This document shows positions 53,304 to 62,092 of a stretch of 64,000 nucleotides of DNA, piece after piece. This stretch comes from CAZTQN01 sp964615765 (lineage in GTDB: Bacteria > Planctomycetota > Phycisphaerae > Phycisphaerales > UBA1924). The position numbers and the translations under genes are program-made. How positions within the stretch are numbered: position 1 is the stretch's first letter; the number at the start of each line of letters is the position of its first letter. The stretch spans positions 88,412 through 152,411 of the forward strand of contig CAZTQN010000006.1 in NCBI GenBank assembly GCA_964615765.1, in the 5' to 3' direction. Below the pieces are notes generated by a model. The model searched no databases, was not told where the DNA came from, and was given only the letters and a program-made list of their open reading frames with translations.

Positions 53304-53371
53304 CTCGCACCGCTCGCGCCGCCGCCCGTCCAGCATCCCACGACCGCCCACAGCCACGAATACCATCAACC

Positions 53372-53677
53372 ATGGAACTCCGAGGCGTCATCTCCAACGG
53401 CCGCATCGTCATTGACGGCCCACTCCCTTTGCCCGAGGGCACGCCCGTCTCGGTCCGCCTCCGCCGAGCACCGTCAGCCTCGACGCGCAGTCAAACCACC
53501 AGGAAGCCCGCCCGACGTCCAGCGGCACGCCCCGGCCAAAGCCCGCTGCTCGCCCTCGCCTCACTCGGCGTCGCCACCGGACTCCCGGATCTCGCCGACC
53601 GCCATGATCACATCGTCGACGGCCGGTTGGCGGCCCCATCGGCTACCCGCCGTCCCCGTCGGAAGGCCCGCTCGTAA
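53372..53677 (+). CDS. Antitoxin-like protein (AF2212/DUF104-like) paired with VapC
   Basis: A 101-residue protein from ATG 53372. The first 30 residues, MELRGVISNGRIVIDGPLPL with PEGTPVSVRLRRA, form the small beta-barrel DNA-binding module of AF2212-like antitoxins (a VapB-type group). The rest is basic and disordered and probably wraps the toxin. The stop codon overlaps the PIN toxin start (TAATG), the usual antitoxin-first order of vapBC operons. It should neutralise the toxin and repress the operon. Confidence 0.78.
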   Translation: MELRGVISNGRIVIDGPLPLPEGTPVSVRLRRAPSASTRSQTTRKPARRPAARPGQSPLLALASLGVATGLPDLADRHDHIVDGRLAAPSATRRPRRKARS

Positions 53678-54102
53678 TGCCGGGGTCCAGCGTACCGAGC
53701 GCCGCTTTCGTTGACACCCATGCCCTGCTCGCGTTGGTGAATCTCTCCGATCACCACCATGAAGCGGCGTCTCGTGTCGCGGCTGACCTTGCCGCCGCGG
53801 GCTCACGCCTGACGCTCAGCCAGTGGGTGCTTGCCGAGTTTCTGTCCCATTGCGCTCGACCCCCGCTCAGGAAAGAAGCCTTGCGCGCCCTCGAAATGCT
53901 CCAGGCTTCGCCCGACGTCACCACCGTCCCCGCCGACCATCACACCTTCAACCGCGCCCTCCGGCTTTACAAGGACCGTGCCGACAAGTCCTGGTCGCTC
54001 GTCGACTGCACGAGCATGCTCATCTGCCGCCGCCTCCGAATCCGCCATGTGTTCACCGGCGACCGGCATTTCGCTCAGGCCGGGTTCATCACCCTCCTCT
54101 GA
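53677..54102 (+). CDS. vapC: VapC-family PIN-domain ribonuclease toxin
   Basis: A 141-residue PIN protein. The acidic catalytic set is present: Asp13 in FVDTHALLAL, Glu54 in VLAEFLSH, Asp109 in SLVDCTSM and Asp128 in FTGDRHF. These coordinate Mg2+ for RNA cleavage. The WSLVDCTSM and HVFTGDRHF segments are typical VapC. The start overlaps the antitoxin stop, so production is coupled. The residues needed for activity look intact, so the module is probably functional. Confidence 0.88.
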   Translation: MPGSSVPSAAFVDTHALLALVNLSDHHHEAASRVAADLAAAGSRLTLSQWVLAEFLSHCARPPLRKEALRALEMLQASPDVTTVPADHHTFNRALRLYKDRADKSWSLVDCTSMLICRRLRIRHVFTGDRHFAQAGFITLL

Positions 54103-54133
54103 CCACCCGTCCCGAATCCTCTACAATCCGCCC

Positions 54134-54469
54134 GTGCACCCCCTCGTTGCAGACAACCTGCCGCACATCGCCCGCCTGTGCCAGCAGCACCGCGTGCAGC
54201 GACTCTTCCTCGTCGGCTCCGCCCTCGGCGACCGCTTCGATCCGGCACGCAGCGACGTCGACTTCATCGTCGTCTTCGAACCCTTCGAACGCCTTGGCTG
54301 GGACGACCCGTACTTCAAACTGCTCGAAGCGCTCCAGACCCTGCTCGGTCGACCGGTCGACCTCATCGAAGCTCGCACGCTCCGCAACCCGTACCTGATC
54401 GCTTCCCTGAACCGCACCAAGAAGCTGCTCTATTCAACCCCGACAGCCGTCCCTAGAATCGCCTCATGA
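54134..54469 (+). CDS. MNT-type minimal nucleotidyltransferase
   Basis: A 111-residue protein from GTG 54134; longer readings enter the VapC gene. The motif VGSALGDRFDPARSDVDFIV (Gly28, Ser29, Asp41, Asp43) is the GSxxxGxxxxxSDxD active site of MNT-type nucleotidyltransferases. In type VII systems MNT proteins AMPylate and silence a HEPN toxin. No HEPN gene is seen next to it: upstream is VapC, downstream HicB, which overlaps it by 4 bases. It is either an orphan MNT or a member of an unusual composite module. Confidence 0.75.
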   Translation: MHPLVADNLPHIARLCQQHRVQRLFLVGSALGDRFDPARSDVDFIVVFEPFERLGWDDPYFKLLEALQTLLGRPVDLIEARTLRNPYLIASLNRTKKLLYSTPTAVPRIAS

Positions 54470-54690
54470 GCCGCTCGTTCCCCGTCGTCCTCCTGCCCCA
54501 GCCCGAAGGCGGCTACTTCGTGCAGTGCCCGACCCTCCCCGGGTGTTACAGCCAGGGTGACACCGTCGAAGAAGCGCTCGCCAACATCAAAGAGGCGATC
54601 GAGCTCGCGCTCGATGACCTCACCGAGCAGGGACAGCCCGTGCCGACCTCGGGACCGCCGATCGTGACGGAAGTCACCGTCGCGGCATGA
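54466..54690 (+). CDS. hicB: HicB-family antitoxin
   Basis: A 74-residue protein: FPVVLLPQPEGGYFVQCPTL, PGCYSQGDTVEEALANIKEA, IELALDDLTEQG. This is the UPF0150/HicB fold, a partial RNase H-like domain that blocks the HicA mRNA interferase. It has no added C-terminal DNA-binding domain. The start overlaps the MNT stop and its own stop overlaps the hicA remnant start (both ATGA). Since HicA is broken, this antitoxin now has no intact cognate partner here. Confidence 0.85.
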   Translation: MSRSFPVVLLPQPEGGYFVQCPTLPGCYSQGDTVEEALANIKEAIELALDDLTEQGQPVPTSGPPIVTEVTVAA

Positions 54691-54799
54691 GCAAACTGCC
54701 CGTCATCTCCGGCCCCCAAGCTGTCGCCGCATTGGAGCGGTGGCGATCATCCGCCACGCCGGTCTGAGCGTTGACGAGTTCCGAGCCCTTCTGGACTGA
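54687..54799 (+). pseudogene. hicA: hicA toxin remnant with internal deletion
   Basis: ATG 54687 begins MSKLPVISGPQAVAALER, the normal HicA N-terminus; the frame then stops at 54767. In another frame, from about 54740, the DNA reads AIIRHAGLSVDEFRALLD followed by TGA at 54797-54799, the normal HicA C-terminus. About 35-40 codons between them, including the double-stranded RNA-binding fold and the active-site His region, are missing, and the junction shifts the frame. The order hicB-hicA is retained. A recent single deletion is the simplest explanation. Confidence 0.8.
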
Positions 54800-54802
54800 C
54801 CC

Positions 54803-56386
54803 ATGTCATACGACACCTACACCTCCCCCCTGGCCACCCGCAACGCCAGCCCGGAGATGCTCCGCCTCTGGTCCGCACGCCACAAGTTCAACACCTGGCG
54901 CAAGATCTGGCTCGCCGTCGCCGAGGCCCAGCACGAGCTGACCCAGAAGCAGCCCAACCCGCTGGTCACCAAGGAACAACTCGAAGAACTCCGCGCCGTC
55001 GTCAACCGCCCGGGCGGCATCACCGACGCCGAGATTCGGGCCGCCGAGAATTACGAACGCGAACTCCGCCACGACGTCATGGCCCACGTCCACGCCCTCG
55101 GCGACTCGTGCCCGAAGGCCAAGGGCATCATCCACTTGGGGATGACAAGCCAGGATGTGGTGTGTAATGCGGACATTCTCACACTTCGTGCAGCAAAAAA
55201 ACTCATTGAACAAAAACTGATTCGAGTTGTCTTGGCCCTGGGCGACGCGGCGAACAAGTGGAAGGGCCTCGCAACGCTCGGCTTTACCCATTATCAGCCC
55301 GCCCAGCCCGTGACGGTCGGCCGCCGGTTTGCCATGTGGGCGTACGAACTCGATCTCGTCGACAGTTTGCTCTATGAAGACCCCGGCACCACCTGGGACC
55401 GTGTGCTCGCGTTGAAAGGCTTGCGCGGAGCGACAGGAACCCAGGCGAGTTACTTGGCTCTTCTCGAAGGCAACCACCAGAGCGTCGAGCAACTTGAAGC
55501 TCGCTTGGGAATCAAGCTGGAGAACTTCCGGCCGGGCCTCTCTGTATCCGACGTTGATTGGGACGAGCCAAACAGCGGCGAGACGTTTACGTGGCATCAC
55601 CATCGAATTGTCGGACAGACTTACCCTCGTGTGGCAGATGCCTTGCTCCTGTCGTTGCTCGCCAGCACCGCCAGCGTCCTTCACAAAATCGCCACCGACA
55701 TCCGCCTCCTCTGCAACCGCAAGGAACTCGACGAACCCTTCGAAGACAAGCAGATCGGCTCCTCCGCCATGCCCTACAAGCGCAACCCCATGCGCTGCGA
55801 GCGCATCTGCGGCCTCACGCGCTTCGTCATGAACCTCGTCGGCAACGCCTACGACACCGCCGCCACCCAGTGGCTCGAACGCACCCTCGACGATTCCTCC
55901 AACCGCCGCCTCTCCCTCCCCGAGGCCTTCCTCGCCCTCGATGGCGCGCTCGACCTCATGCACAACGTCGCCTCCGGCCTGGTCGTCTACGAAGCCACCA
56001 TCCGCAAGAACCTCATGGCCGAACTCCCCTTCATGGCCACCGAGAACATCCTCATGGCCTGCGTCAAACGCGGCGGCGACCGCCAGGTCTTCCACGAACT
56101 CATCCGCGTCCACGCCCAGGCCGCCGGCCACCGCGTCAAGCACGAAGGCCTCGACAACGACCTGCTCGACCGCCTCAAGGCCGACAAGAACTTCTGGTCC
56201 ACCGCCCGCGGCGGGACGGCGGGGCTCTCCGCCGAACTCGACTGGGACAACCTCCTCGATCCCATGCAGTACGTCGGCCGCTCCGTCGAACAGACCGAGC
56301 GCTTCATCAAGGAAGTCGTCGAACCGCTCCGCAAACAGTACAAAGACCAGCTCGCCGAGCTCGACGACTCATCACCGCGCGTCTGA
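54803..56386 (+). CDS. purB: Adenylosuccinate lyase
   Basis: A 527-residue enzyme of purine synthesis that removes fumarate from SAICAR and adenylosuccinate. The signature loop is GSSAMPYKRNP near residues 318-328, with catalytic Ser. GMTSQDV and TLGFTHYQPAQPVTVG supply the conserved His regions. The length is close to eukaryote-like PurB proteins (about 480-530). Start ATG 54803 lies 3 bases after the hicA remnant. The central part, roughly 55140-55670, uses AT-rich codons (for example AAA AAA CTC ATT GAA CAA AAA) unlike the GC-saturated ends, so the gene may be a recombination mosaic. Confidence 0.93.
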   Translation: MSYDTYTSPLATRNASPEMLRLWSARHKFNTWRKIWLAVAEAQHELTQKQPNPLVTKEQLEELRAVVNRPGGITDAEIRAAENYERELRHDVMAHVHALGDSCPKAKGIIHLGMTSQDVVCNADILTLRAAKKLIEQKLIRVVLALGDAANKWKGLATLGFTHYQPAQPVTVGRRFAMWAYELDLVDSLLYEDPGTTWDRVLALKGLRGATGTQASYLALLEGNHQSVEQLEARLGIKLENFRPGLSVSDVDWDEPNSGETFTWHHHRIVGQTYPRVADALLLSLLASTASVLHKIATDIRLLCNRKELDEPFEDKQIGSSAMPYKRNPMRCERICGLTRFVMNLVGNAYDTAATQWLERTLDDSSNRRLSLPEAFLALDGALDLMHNVASGLVVYEATIRKNLMAELPFMATENILMACVKRGGDRQVFHELIRVHAQAAGHRVKHEGLDNDLLDRLKADKNFWSTARGGTAGLSAELDWDNLLDPMQYVGRSVEQTERFIKEVVEPLRKQYKDQLAELDDSSPRV

Positions 56387-56406
56387 CCAGCCCCTTCCAA
56401 GCCCGC

Positions 56407-59400
56407 TCACGGGCACCGCTGGAAGTAGATCGCAAGATACTCAAACAGGTCCTGCACCGAGACGATCCCGTCCCGGTTGGTGTCCTGCGGGCAAGGCGGC
56501 TCGCTCAGCCCGCCGACCGACACCCGCTCCTCACGCCGAATCGCCACGCGGAACGCGTAGTCAAACCCGGGTGTCCCGTTCACCATCCACGCCGCCGGGT
56601 CCTCCGGCGTCCCGCGCACACAGTCCGGCCCGAGCAGCGTGCACGTCGTTCCGCACCGCGCCGCCCGCGCGAAGTACGCCTCCGCCGCCAGGTTGCCGCC
56701 GTCCAGCCCGTAGAAACTGAACCACGCGTTGAACCCCGGGTTCGCTCTTCCGCCGAGCAACGCCGCCGCCGCCGCCATCGTCCGCGGGAAGAACTGCACC
56801 TTCTTCAAGGTCAGCACCCGCCCGCTCGGCGACGTTACCTGAATCCCCGTATCGATCACCCGGTCCGGCACGAACACCGGCGAGCCCGGCAGCGCGCCGT
56901 TCGGGCACCGACACTCCCCGTTCAGGATCTGCAGCCGCGCATCGGGGCAGTTCGACCAGATCCACCCTTCCACATAGCACAAGTCCACCGGCACCGGCGT
57001 GCACGGCGGGATCACCAGCATCCCCGCCGCACGCGCTTGCAACCCGGCCACACCCGCCCGCTGAATGCTCGGCGAGCCCAGGAATCCCGCCAGCCCCGCG
57101 CTCCCCCCGTCCACACCACCCACCGGCAGCCGCGGCCCGCCCGCGTCGTACAACACCTTGCACGACTCCCCCGTCACGCAGAAGTTGAAGTCCGTGCAGT
57201 TGCAGCAGTCATCAGCGCTGCTCAACCACCCGTCCACGCCGGCGATCTGCCCCGGCCGCCCCTTGATCACCCCGCTCCCCGCGCTGCCCCAGTAAAACTG
57301 GTCCGCCGGGTCGCCCGTCCCGCTATACCCGACGATCGAGACGTGATACACGCCCCCGTCCAGCGCCAACTCTTCGAACGCCGCGCGAACCTCCAACACC
57401 TTCCGCCCATCAAACACCTCTCCCGTATCCACCACGCTCACCGTCCCCGTCACCACCAGCCGATCCGTCGGCGCCGCAAACACCGTCGACCCTCCAACAC
57501 CCGCCACCGCCACCAGCCGGCTCGGTACACCGTCGCAGTCCGACCACACCAGCACCAGCGCCTTCGGCACCAGCGCATTGCTCAGCAGCCGCCCGCTCAC
57601 CTCGCGGATCAGGTGCACTTCCCCCTCCATCAGCCAGAAGTCGTCGGCCCCGAACCCCGTCGTGTTCGTCCACGCCTGCCCGACGCCCAGCGTGCTCCGG
57701 TACGCCGTGAGCTGATCAAACGTTCCGTTATCCCACGGCCGGCAGCAGCACGGGTTCCCATCACACGTCGTGTTGAACCCCAGATACGTCCCCCCGCCCG
57801 CCACGCACGCATCCAGCCCCATCACCGTGCACCCGCGCTCCACGCCGCAGCACGCGCCCGGGCACGTCATCGGCCCGCACGCCGTATCCAGCCCGCGCCA
57901 CGTCCCCCCGCCCGACGAGCACGCCGCCGCCGACACCACCGTGCACGTCCCGCTCGGCGCGCAGCACGCGCCCGGACACGTCGCAGCCGCGCACGTCGTG
58001 TCCAGCCCACGCCACGTCCCGCCCGCGTTCGCGCACGCGCTCGAACTCAGCACGCGGCACGACCCGTCCACCGCGCAGCACGCCCCGACGCACGAATCCG
58101 GCCCACACGCCGTCAGCGCCCCGCGGAACACCCCGCCCTGCCCCACGCACTCGGTCACGCTCGCCACCACGCACGTCCCGCTGCTGAGGCAGCACGCCCC
58201 CGCGCACGTCGACGCCGCACACGCCACGTCCACCCCGCGGAACACGCCCGCGCTCGCCGCACACACGTCCGCCGCCACACTCGTGCACGTCCCATCGCTC
58301 GCGCAGCACGCCCCCGCGCACACCGTCGGCGTGCAGCTCACCAGCGCGCCACGGAACACGCCGCCCGAGCCAACGCACGCGGAGCGCGAAATCACCAGGC
58401 ACGTCCCGTCCGTCGCGCAGCACGCCCCATCGCAGAAATCACCCCCGCACGGCGTGTTCAGCCCGGCAAACGCCCCGCCCCGCGTCGTGCAGTCCTGCAC
58501 GCTCGTCTGCACGCACGTCCCATCCCCCAGGCAGCACGCCCCGATGTTCGTCCCCACCGTCACCACCTGCACCGAGAACCCCGCCTGCCGCGCACCGTCC
58601 GGGCTCTGCTCGCTGATCGTCTGCGAGAACGCCAGCACGTACGTCCCCGCCGTCAGCGCCACCCGCCCCGGCGCGATCGGAATGATCCGAGCCCCCGCCG
58701 AACCCGGGCTCAGCGGCACCTCGGCAAAGCCGGTCCTCGACAGCTCGCACACCGCCACCGGCTCCGGCCCCGCGACGGTCACACACCCCGCCGCGCACGT
58801 CGTCCCCGCGCCCAGAAACCGTCCGCCGCACGTCTCGAACGACGTCACCGCGCACGTCGCATCAATCAGGCAGCACGCGCCCACCGCCGCCCCGTCCTCG
58901 CACGTCCCCTCGCACGCCGTCCCCGCCCCGCGGAAGTACCCGAACGTGCAGCTCGCCGCCTCAAGCAGCAAACAGAACCCCGTCGGCGTGCAGCACGCGC
59001 CCTCCGTCGGGAAGCTCACCTGCACCTCAACGTTCGCGTTCACGTTCGCGCTGAACCGCTCCGCCGCCGTCAGCGGCACGCTCGGCGTCCCCGTCGTCTG
59101 CTTGTTCAGCAAGATCCCCACCGACAGCGACGGCAGCCCGCGCCCCGACGACAGGTTCAACAGCGCCGTCGCCCGCGTCACCGTCGAAAAGCTCGCCACC
59201 GGATCGTCCAGACCCCCGCTGGTCCCCGCCACCACGAACGTGGTGCCCGGTTGCAGGTTTCCGCCCGGCGAGTTCCGCAAAAGCTGCGTGCAGTCCGCCG
59301 AGCACAAGCACAGGTCCGACGCAAAGCAGCTCGTATCCGTATCCCCGCACGGGCTCGTCGACGAATCCCGCCCGCACGCCCAGATGCGCACCGGCGAGTT

Positions 59401-59532
59401 CACGCTCTTCTCCGACGCCCCCGCGCCGCCCGCGAACCCCCGCGAAATCCGCAGTTGAACACTCTGCGCCGCCGCCCCAGCCGCGAGACACAGAAACGCC
59501 GCCACCGTCGCCGCGATGTGCACACCACGCAT
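56407..59532 (-). CDS. Secreted Cys-rich tandem-repeat protein with dockerin-like tail
   Basis: A 1041-residue protein from ATG 59532 (GGAGG 7 bases upstream) with a signal peptide ending AAGAAAQ. Nine repeats of about 40 residues follow the pattern GACCxxDGTCxxxSxxxCxxxGGxxxGxxTxCxxxxC, at roughly residues 180-590, with one non-repeat insert after the second. Six Cys per repeat suggest a disulfide or metal knot. A beta-rich region follows, with EEVFDGRKVLEVRAAFEELALDGGVYHVSIVGY-type sequence split by loops. The tail PCPQDTNRDGIVSVQDLFEY ending AIYFQRCP is a single dockerin/EF-hand-like Ca-binding motif, typical of secreted planctomycete proteins. Function unknown; surface location is likely. 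Confidence 0.8.
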   Translation of the reverse strand: MRGVHIAATVAAFLCLAAGAAAQSVQLRISRGFAGGAGASEKSVNSPVRIWACGRDSSTSPCGDTDTSCFASDLCLCSADCTQLLRNSPGGNLQPGTTFVVAGTSGGLDDPVASFSTVTRATALLNLSSGRGLPSLSVGILLNKQTTGTPSVPLTAAERFSANVNANVEVQVSFPTEGACCTPTGFCLLLEAASCTFGYFRGAGTACEGTCEDGAAVGACCLIDATCAVTSFETCGGRFLGAGTTCAAGCVTVAGPEPVAVCELSRTGFAEVPLSPGSAGARIIPIAPGRVALTAGTYVLAFSQTISEQSPDGARQAGFSVQVVTVGTNIGACCLGDGTCVQTSVQDCTTRGGAFAGLNTPCGGDFCDGACCATDGTCLVISRSACVGSGGVFRGALVSCTPTVCAGACCASDGTCTSVAADVCAASAGVFRGVDVACAASTCAGACCLSSGTCVVASVTECVGQGGVFRGALTACGPDSCVGACCAVDGSCRVLSSSACANAGGTWRGLDTTCAAATCPGACCAPSGTCTVVSAAACSSGGGTWRGLDTACGPMTCPGACCGVERGCTVMGLDACVAGGGTYLGFNTTCDGNPCCCRPWDNGTFDQLTAYRSTLGVGQAWTNTTGFGADDFWLMEGEVHLIREVSGRLLSNALVPKALVLVWSDCDGVPSRLVAVAGVGGSTVFAAPTDRLVVTGTVSVVDTGEVFDGRKVLEVRAAFEELALDGGVYHVSIVGYSGTGDPADQFYWGSAGSGVIKGRPGQIAGVDGWLSSADDCCNCTDFNFCVTGESCKVLYDAGGPRLPVGGVDGGSAGLAGFLGSPSIQRAGVAGLQARAAGMLVIPPCTPVPVDLCYVEGWIWSNCPDARLQILNGECRCPNGALPGSPVFVPDRVIDTGIQVTSPSGRVLTLKKVQFFPRTMAAAAALLGGRANPGFNAWFSFYGLDGGNLAAEAYFARAARCGTTCTLLGPDCVRGTPEDPAAWMVNGTPGFDYAFRVAIRREERVSVGGLSEPPCPQDTNRDGIVSVQDLFEYLAIYFQRCP

Positions 59533-59660
59533 CAGAAACCTCCACGAGCGCACGAACCCCGGAACGCCGCTAGCCTAACCGATTTCCCCAAGCAAACGCA
59601 AGACACCAGCGGAGATTCCCTCCTCCGCCGAGCGAACTCCCGTTGCAATCTCAACTTGCG

Positions 59661-62087
59661 CTACTTCGACTCCGCCGCACGCGCCGCGGCTTCCAGCGCC
59701 GTCCGCCGCCGTGCCCACGCCTCCGCCCCCGCGTCCTTCCTCTTCGCGAGCATCCGCTCGCGCCACCCCGCCGCCCTCGCGAGTTCCGCTGCGCTCAGCC
59801 CCGCCTCTTCCGCCGCCGCAAACGACGTCTCGAACTCCGCCCACTCCTCGTCGTGCCGCCCCTGCCCCTCCAGAGCCACCGCCAGCGACGTCGCCACTCG
59901 CAGCACGTCGATGTTCCCCGCCCCGTGCGTGAACCGCATCGCCCGCACCGACGACCGCAGCACCTCCTCCGCCTCCGCAAACCGCCCCGCCCGGATCAGC
60001 CACTGCCCAACCCGAGACCGCGCCTCCGCCGTCCGCGCGTGCCGAATCCCCAGCGCCTCATCCATCACCGGCAGCACCGCCGACACGCCCTCGATCGCCT
60101 CGGCAAAATCACCCATCGCCGCGCACACCCCCGCCGCCTCAACGCGGCACGCCAGCGTGTGCTGATGCTCCGGCCCGAACACCGCGCTCTCCTCCGCCTG
60201 CCGCGCAAGGTCCAGCAGCACCGCCCGCTCGTTCATTAGCCCGACCCGAAACGCCTGCTCACCGATCGTCTTCTCATCGCGCCGAAGGATCCGCACCCGC
60301 ACCAGCGCCAGGTCATACGCCGCGACCGCCTCCTCCTCCGCCCGCTCCGCTCCCAGCGCCCGGTTGTCGGCGATCACGCGCTCATACTCATCGCGAGCCT
60401 CCTCCAACCGCTCGTTCCACTTCAGCGCCCCCGCGTACTGAGCCCGCAGGTCGATCGCCTCCGCCGTGCGTCCGCGTCCCGCCGCGTCCAGCCGGTCCAG
60501 CACGCTCTTCGTCGCCGCAAGGTCCTCGGCCGCCACGCTCCGCTCGCGATACGTCGCCTCCAGCCGCACCTCCACCGCCGCGACATCCTCCGCCCGCTCG
60601 ATGTCCACCGCGCCGCCCTCGAGCCCGCGCGTCTGCGCCAGCGCGCCGCCCGTCTGTCCCGCCGCCAGGTACGTCCGCGCCAGCACGTTCCGCAGCCGCG
60701 ACCGCAGCGCCGGCGTCCCGCTGAACCGCGCCTCCACATCCCGCGCCGCATCGTCCAACGTCTTCCGCGGCACCGGCACCACCACGCCCGTCGCCGCACC
60801 CAGCCGACGCAGCACGCTCCGATCCACAAACTCGATCAACCCGTACGCGGCGTCCCGCTGGCTCTGCGCGTCCCGCCGCGCCGCCATCTCCAGCCGCCAC
60901 CGCCACCCCGCCACCCCCGCGCCAAGCACCAGGCTCGCCGCAATCAACCCCCCGGCAGCCACCGCGCCACGGTTCCGCCGCACAAACTTCCGCGCCCGAT
61001 ACCACCGCGACTCCGGCGCCGCCTCCAGCGCCTGCCCCGACAAATACCGCTCAATATCCCGCCCAAGATCCCGCGGCGTGTCATACCGCCGCGACCGCTC
61101 CTTCCGCATCGCCTTCAGCGGAATCCATTCCAGTTCCCGCCGAAGCGCCCGCTCCAGAGCGTCCCCAACCGCCCGCCGCGCCTCCGCGATCTTCACCACC
61201 GTCGCCTCGTCCAGCCCGCTCAGCCGCCGGCTCGGCGTCGGCGGCTCCTCCTCACGGATGATCCTCCGGATCTCGGCATACCCGCGGCTGCGCAGTTCCT
61301 TCGGATCAAACGGCAGCACCCCCGACAGCAGTTCATACAACATCACGCCCAGCGCATACACGTCCGTCCGCGTGTCCACATCCACCGACCCCATGTCCGC
61401 CTGTTCCGGAGACATGTACTCCGGCGTCCCCAGCAGCACCCCGCGCTCGGTGAAGATCGTCTTGTCCGTCAGCGTGTGGCTGATCGCCTTCGCGATGCCG
61501 AAGTCGATCACCTTCGGCACGTGCTTCCCGTCGATCTCCGACACCAGCACGTTCGACGGCTTGATGTCCCGGTGAATCAGCCCCTTCTGGTGCGCGTGCT
61601 GCACCGCCTCGCACACCGGCACGAACAGCGCCAGCCGCTCGCGGATCGACAGCCGCCGCCGATCGCAGTACCGCGTGATCGACTCCCCCGGCACGTGCTC
61701 CATCGCGAAGAACGGCCGCCCCTTCTCCGTCGTGCCCGCGTCGAACACCTTCGCGATGTTCGGGTGGTTCATCAGCGCCAGCGCCTGCCGCTCCTGCTCG
61801 AACCGCGCCAGCACCTCGAACGAATCCATCCCCGGCTTGATGATCTTCACCGCGACCTGCTGCACGATCGGCTCGCGCCGCTCCGCCAGCCACACCGAGC
61901 CGAACCCGCCCTCGCCGAGTTTCTCCACAAGCGTGTACGGGCCGATGCGGTCGCCCCGCATCTCGCCCTGCGCGCCCAGCATCGCCGCGAACACGTCCGT
62001 CGCCCCAGCCCCGCCGGACCCGATCGACCCCGTCGGGTTCTCGTTCCCGCCGTTGCCGCCGCCCGCGTTCGCACCCGGCGTGTCCAT
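59661..62087 (-). CDS. Transmembrane Ser/Thr protein kinase with C-terminal helical repeats
   Basis: An 808-residue protein. Kinase domain at about residues 50-320: GEGGFGSV (58-65), catalytic Lys81, HRDIKPSN (172-179), DFG (195-197), GTPEYMSPEQ and DVYALGVMLYELLSG, all residues needed for activity. A TM helix (AVAAGGLIAASLVLGAGVAGW, about 372-392) separates it from an extracytoplasmic part of roughly 400 residues built from TPR-like helical hairpins (YAGALKWNERLEEARDEYERVIAD, LIRAGRFAEAEEVLRSSVRAM). The family phosphorylates regulatory proteins in response to signals sensed by the outer domain. The WD40 gene ends 5 bases upstream, so the two are co-transcribed. Confidence 0.92.
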   Translation of the reverse strand: MDTPGANAGGGNGGNENPTGSIGSGGAGATDVFAAMLGAQGEMRGDRIGPYTLVEKLGEGGFGSVWLAERREPIVQQVAVKIIKPGMDSFEVLARFEQERQALALMNHPNIAKVFDAGTTEKGRPFFAMEHVPGESITRYCDRRRLSIRERLALFVPVCEAVQHAHQKGLIHRDIKPSNVLVSEIDGKHVPKVIDFGIAKAISHTLTDKTIFTERGVLLGTPEYMSPEQADMGSVDVDTRTDVYALGVMLYELLSGVLPFDPKELRSRGYAEIRRIIREEEPPTPSRRLSGLDEATVVKIAEARRAVGDALERALRRELEWIPLKAMRKERSRRYDTPRDLGRDIERYLSGQALEAAPESRWYRARKFVRRNRGAVAAGGLIAASLVLGAGVAGWRWRLEMAARRDAQSQRDAAYGLIEFVDRSVLRRLGAATGVVVPVPRKTLDDAARDVEARFSGTPALRSRLRNVLARTYLAAGQTGGALAQTRGLEGGAVDIERAEDVAAVEVRLEATYRERSVAAEDLAATKSVLDRLDAAGRGRTAEAIDLRAQYAGALKWNERLEEARDEYERVIADNRALGAERAEEEAVAAYDLALVRVRILRRDEKTIGEQAFRVGLMNERAVLLDLARQAEESAVFGPEHQHTLACRVEAAGVCAAMGDFAEAIEGVSAVLPVMDEALGIRHARTAEARSRVGQWLIRAGRFAEAEEVLRSSVRAMRFTHGAGNIDVLRVATSLAVALEGQGRHDEEWAEFETSFAAAEEAGLSAAELARAAGWRERMLAKRKDAGAEAWARRRTALEAAARAAESK

Positions 62088-62092
62088 GCCGC

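Noticed and set aside
55558..60165. A 1535-residue plus-strand open frame
   Set aside because: It runs out of frame through purB and antisense through the Cys-repeat protein and kinase genes; composition is almost only R, P, H and A.
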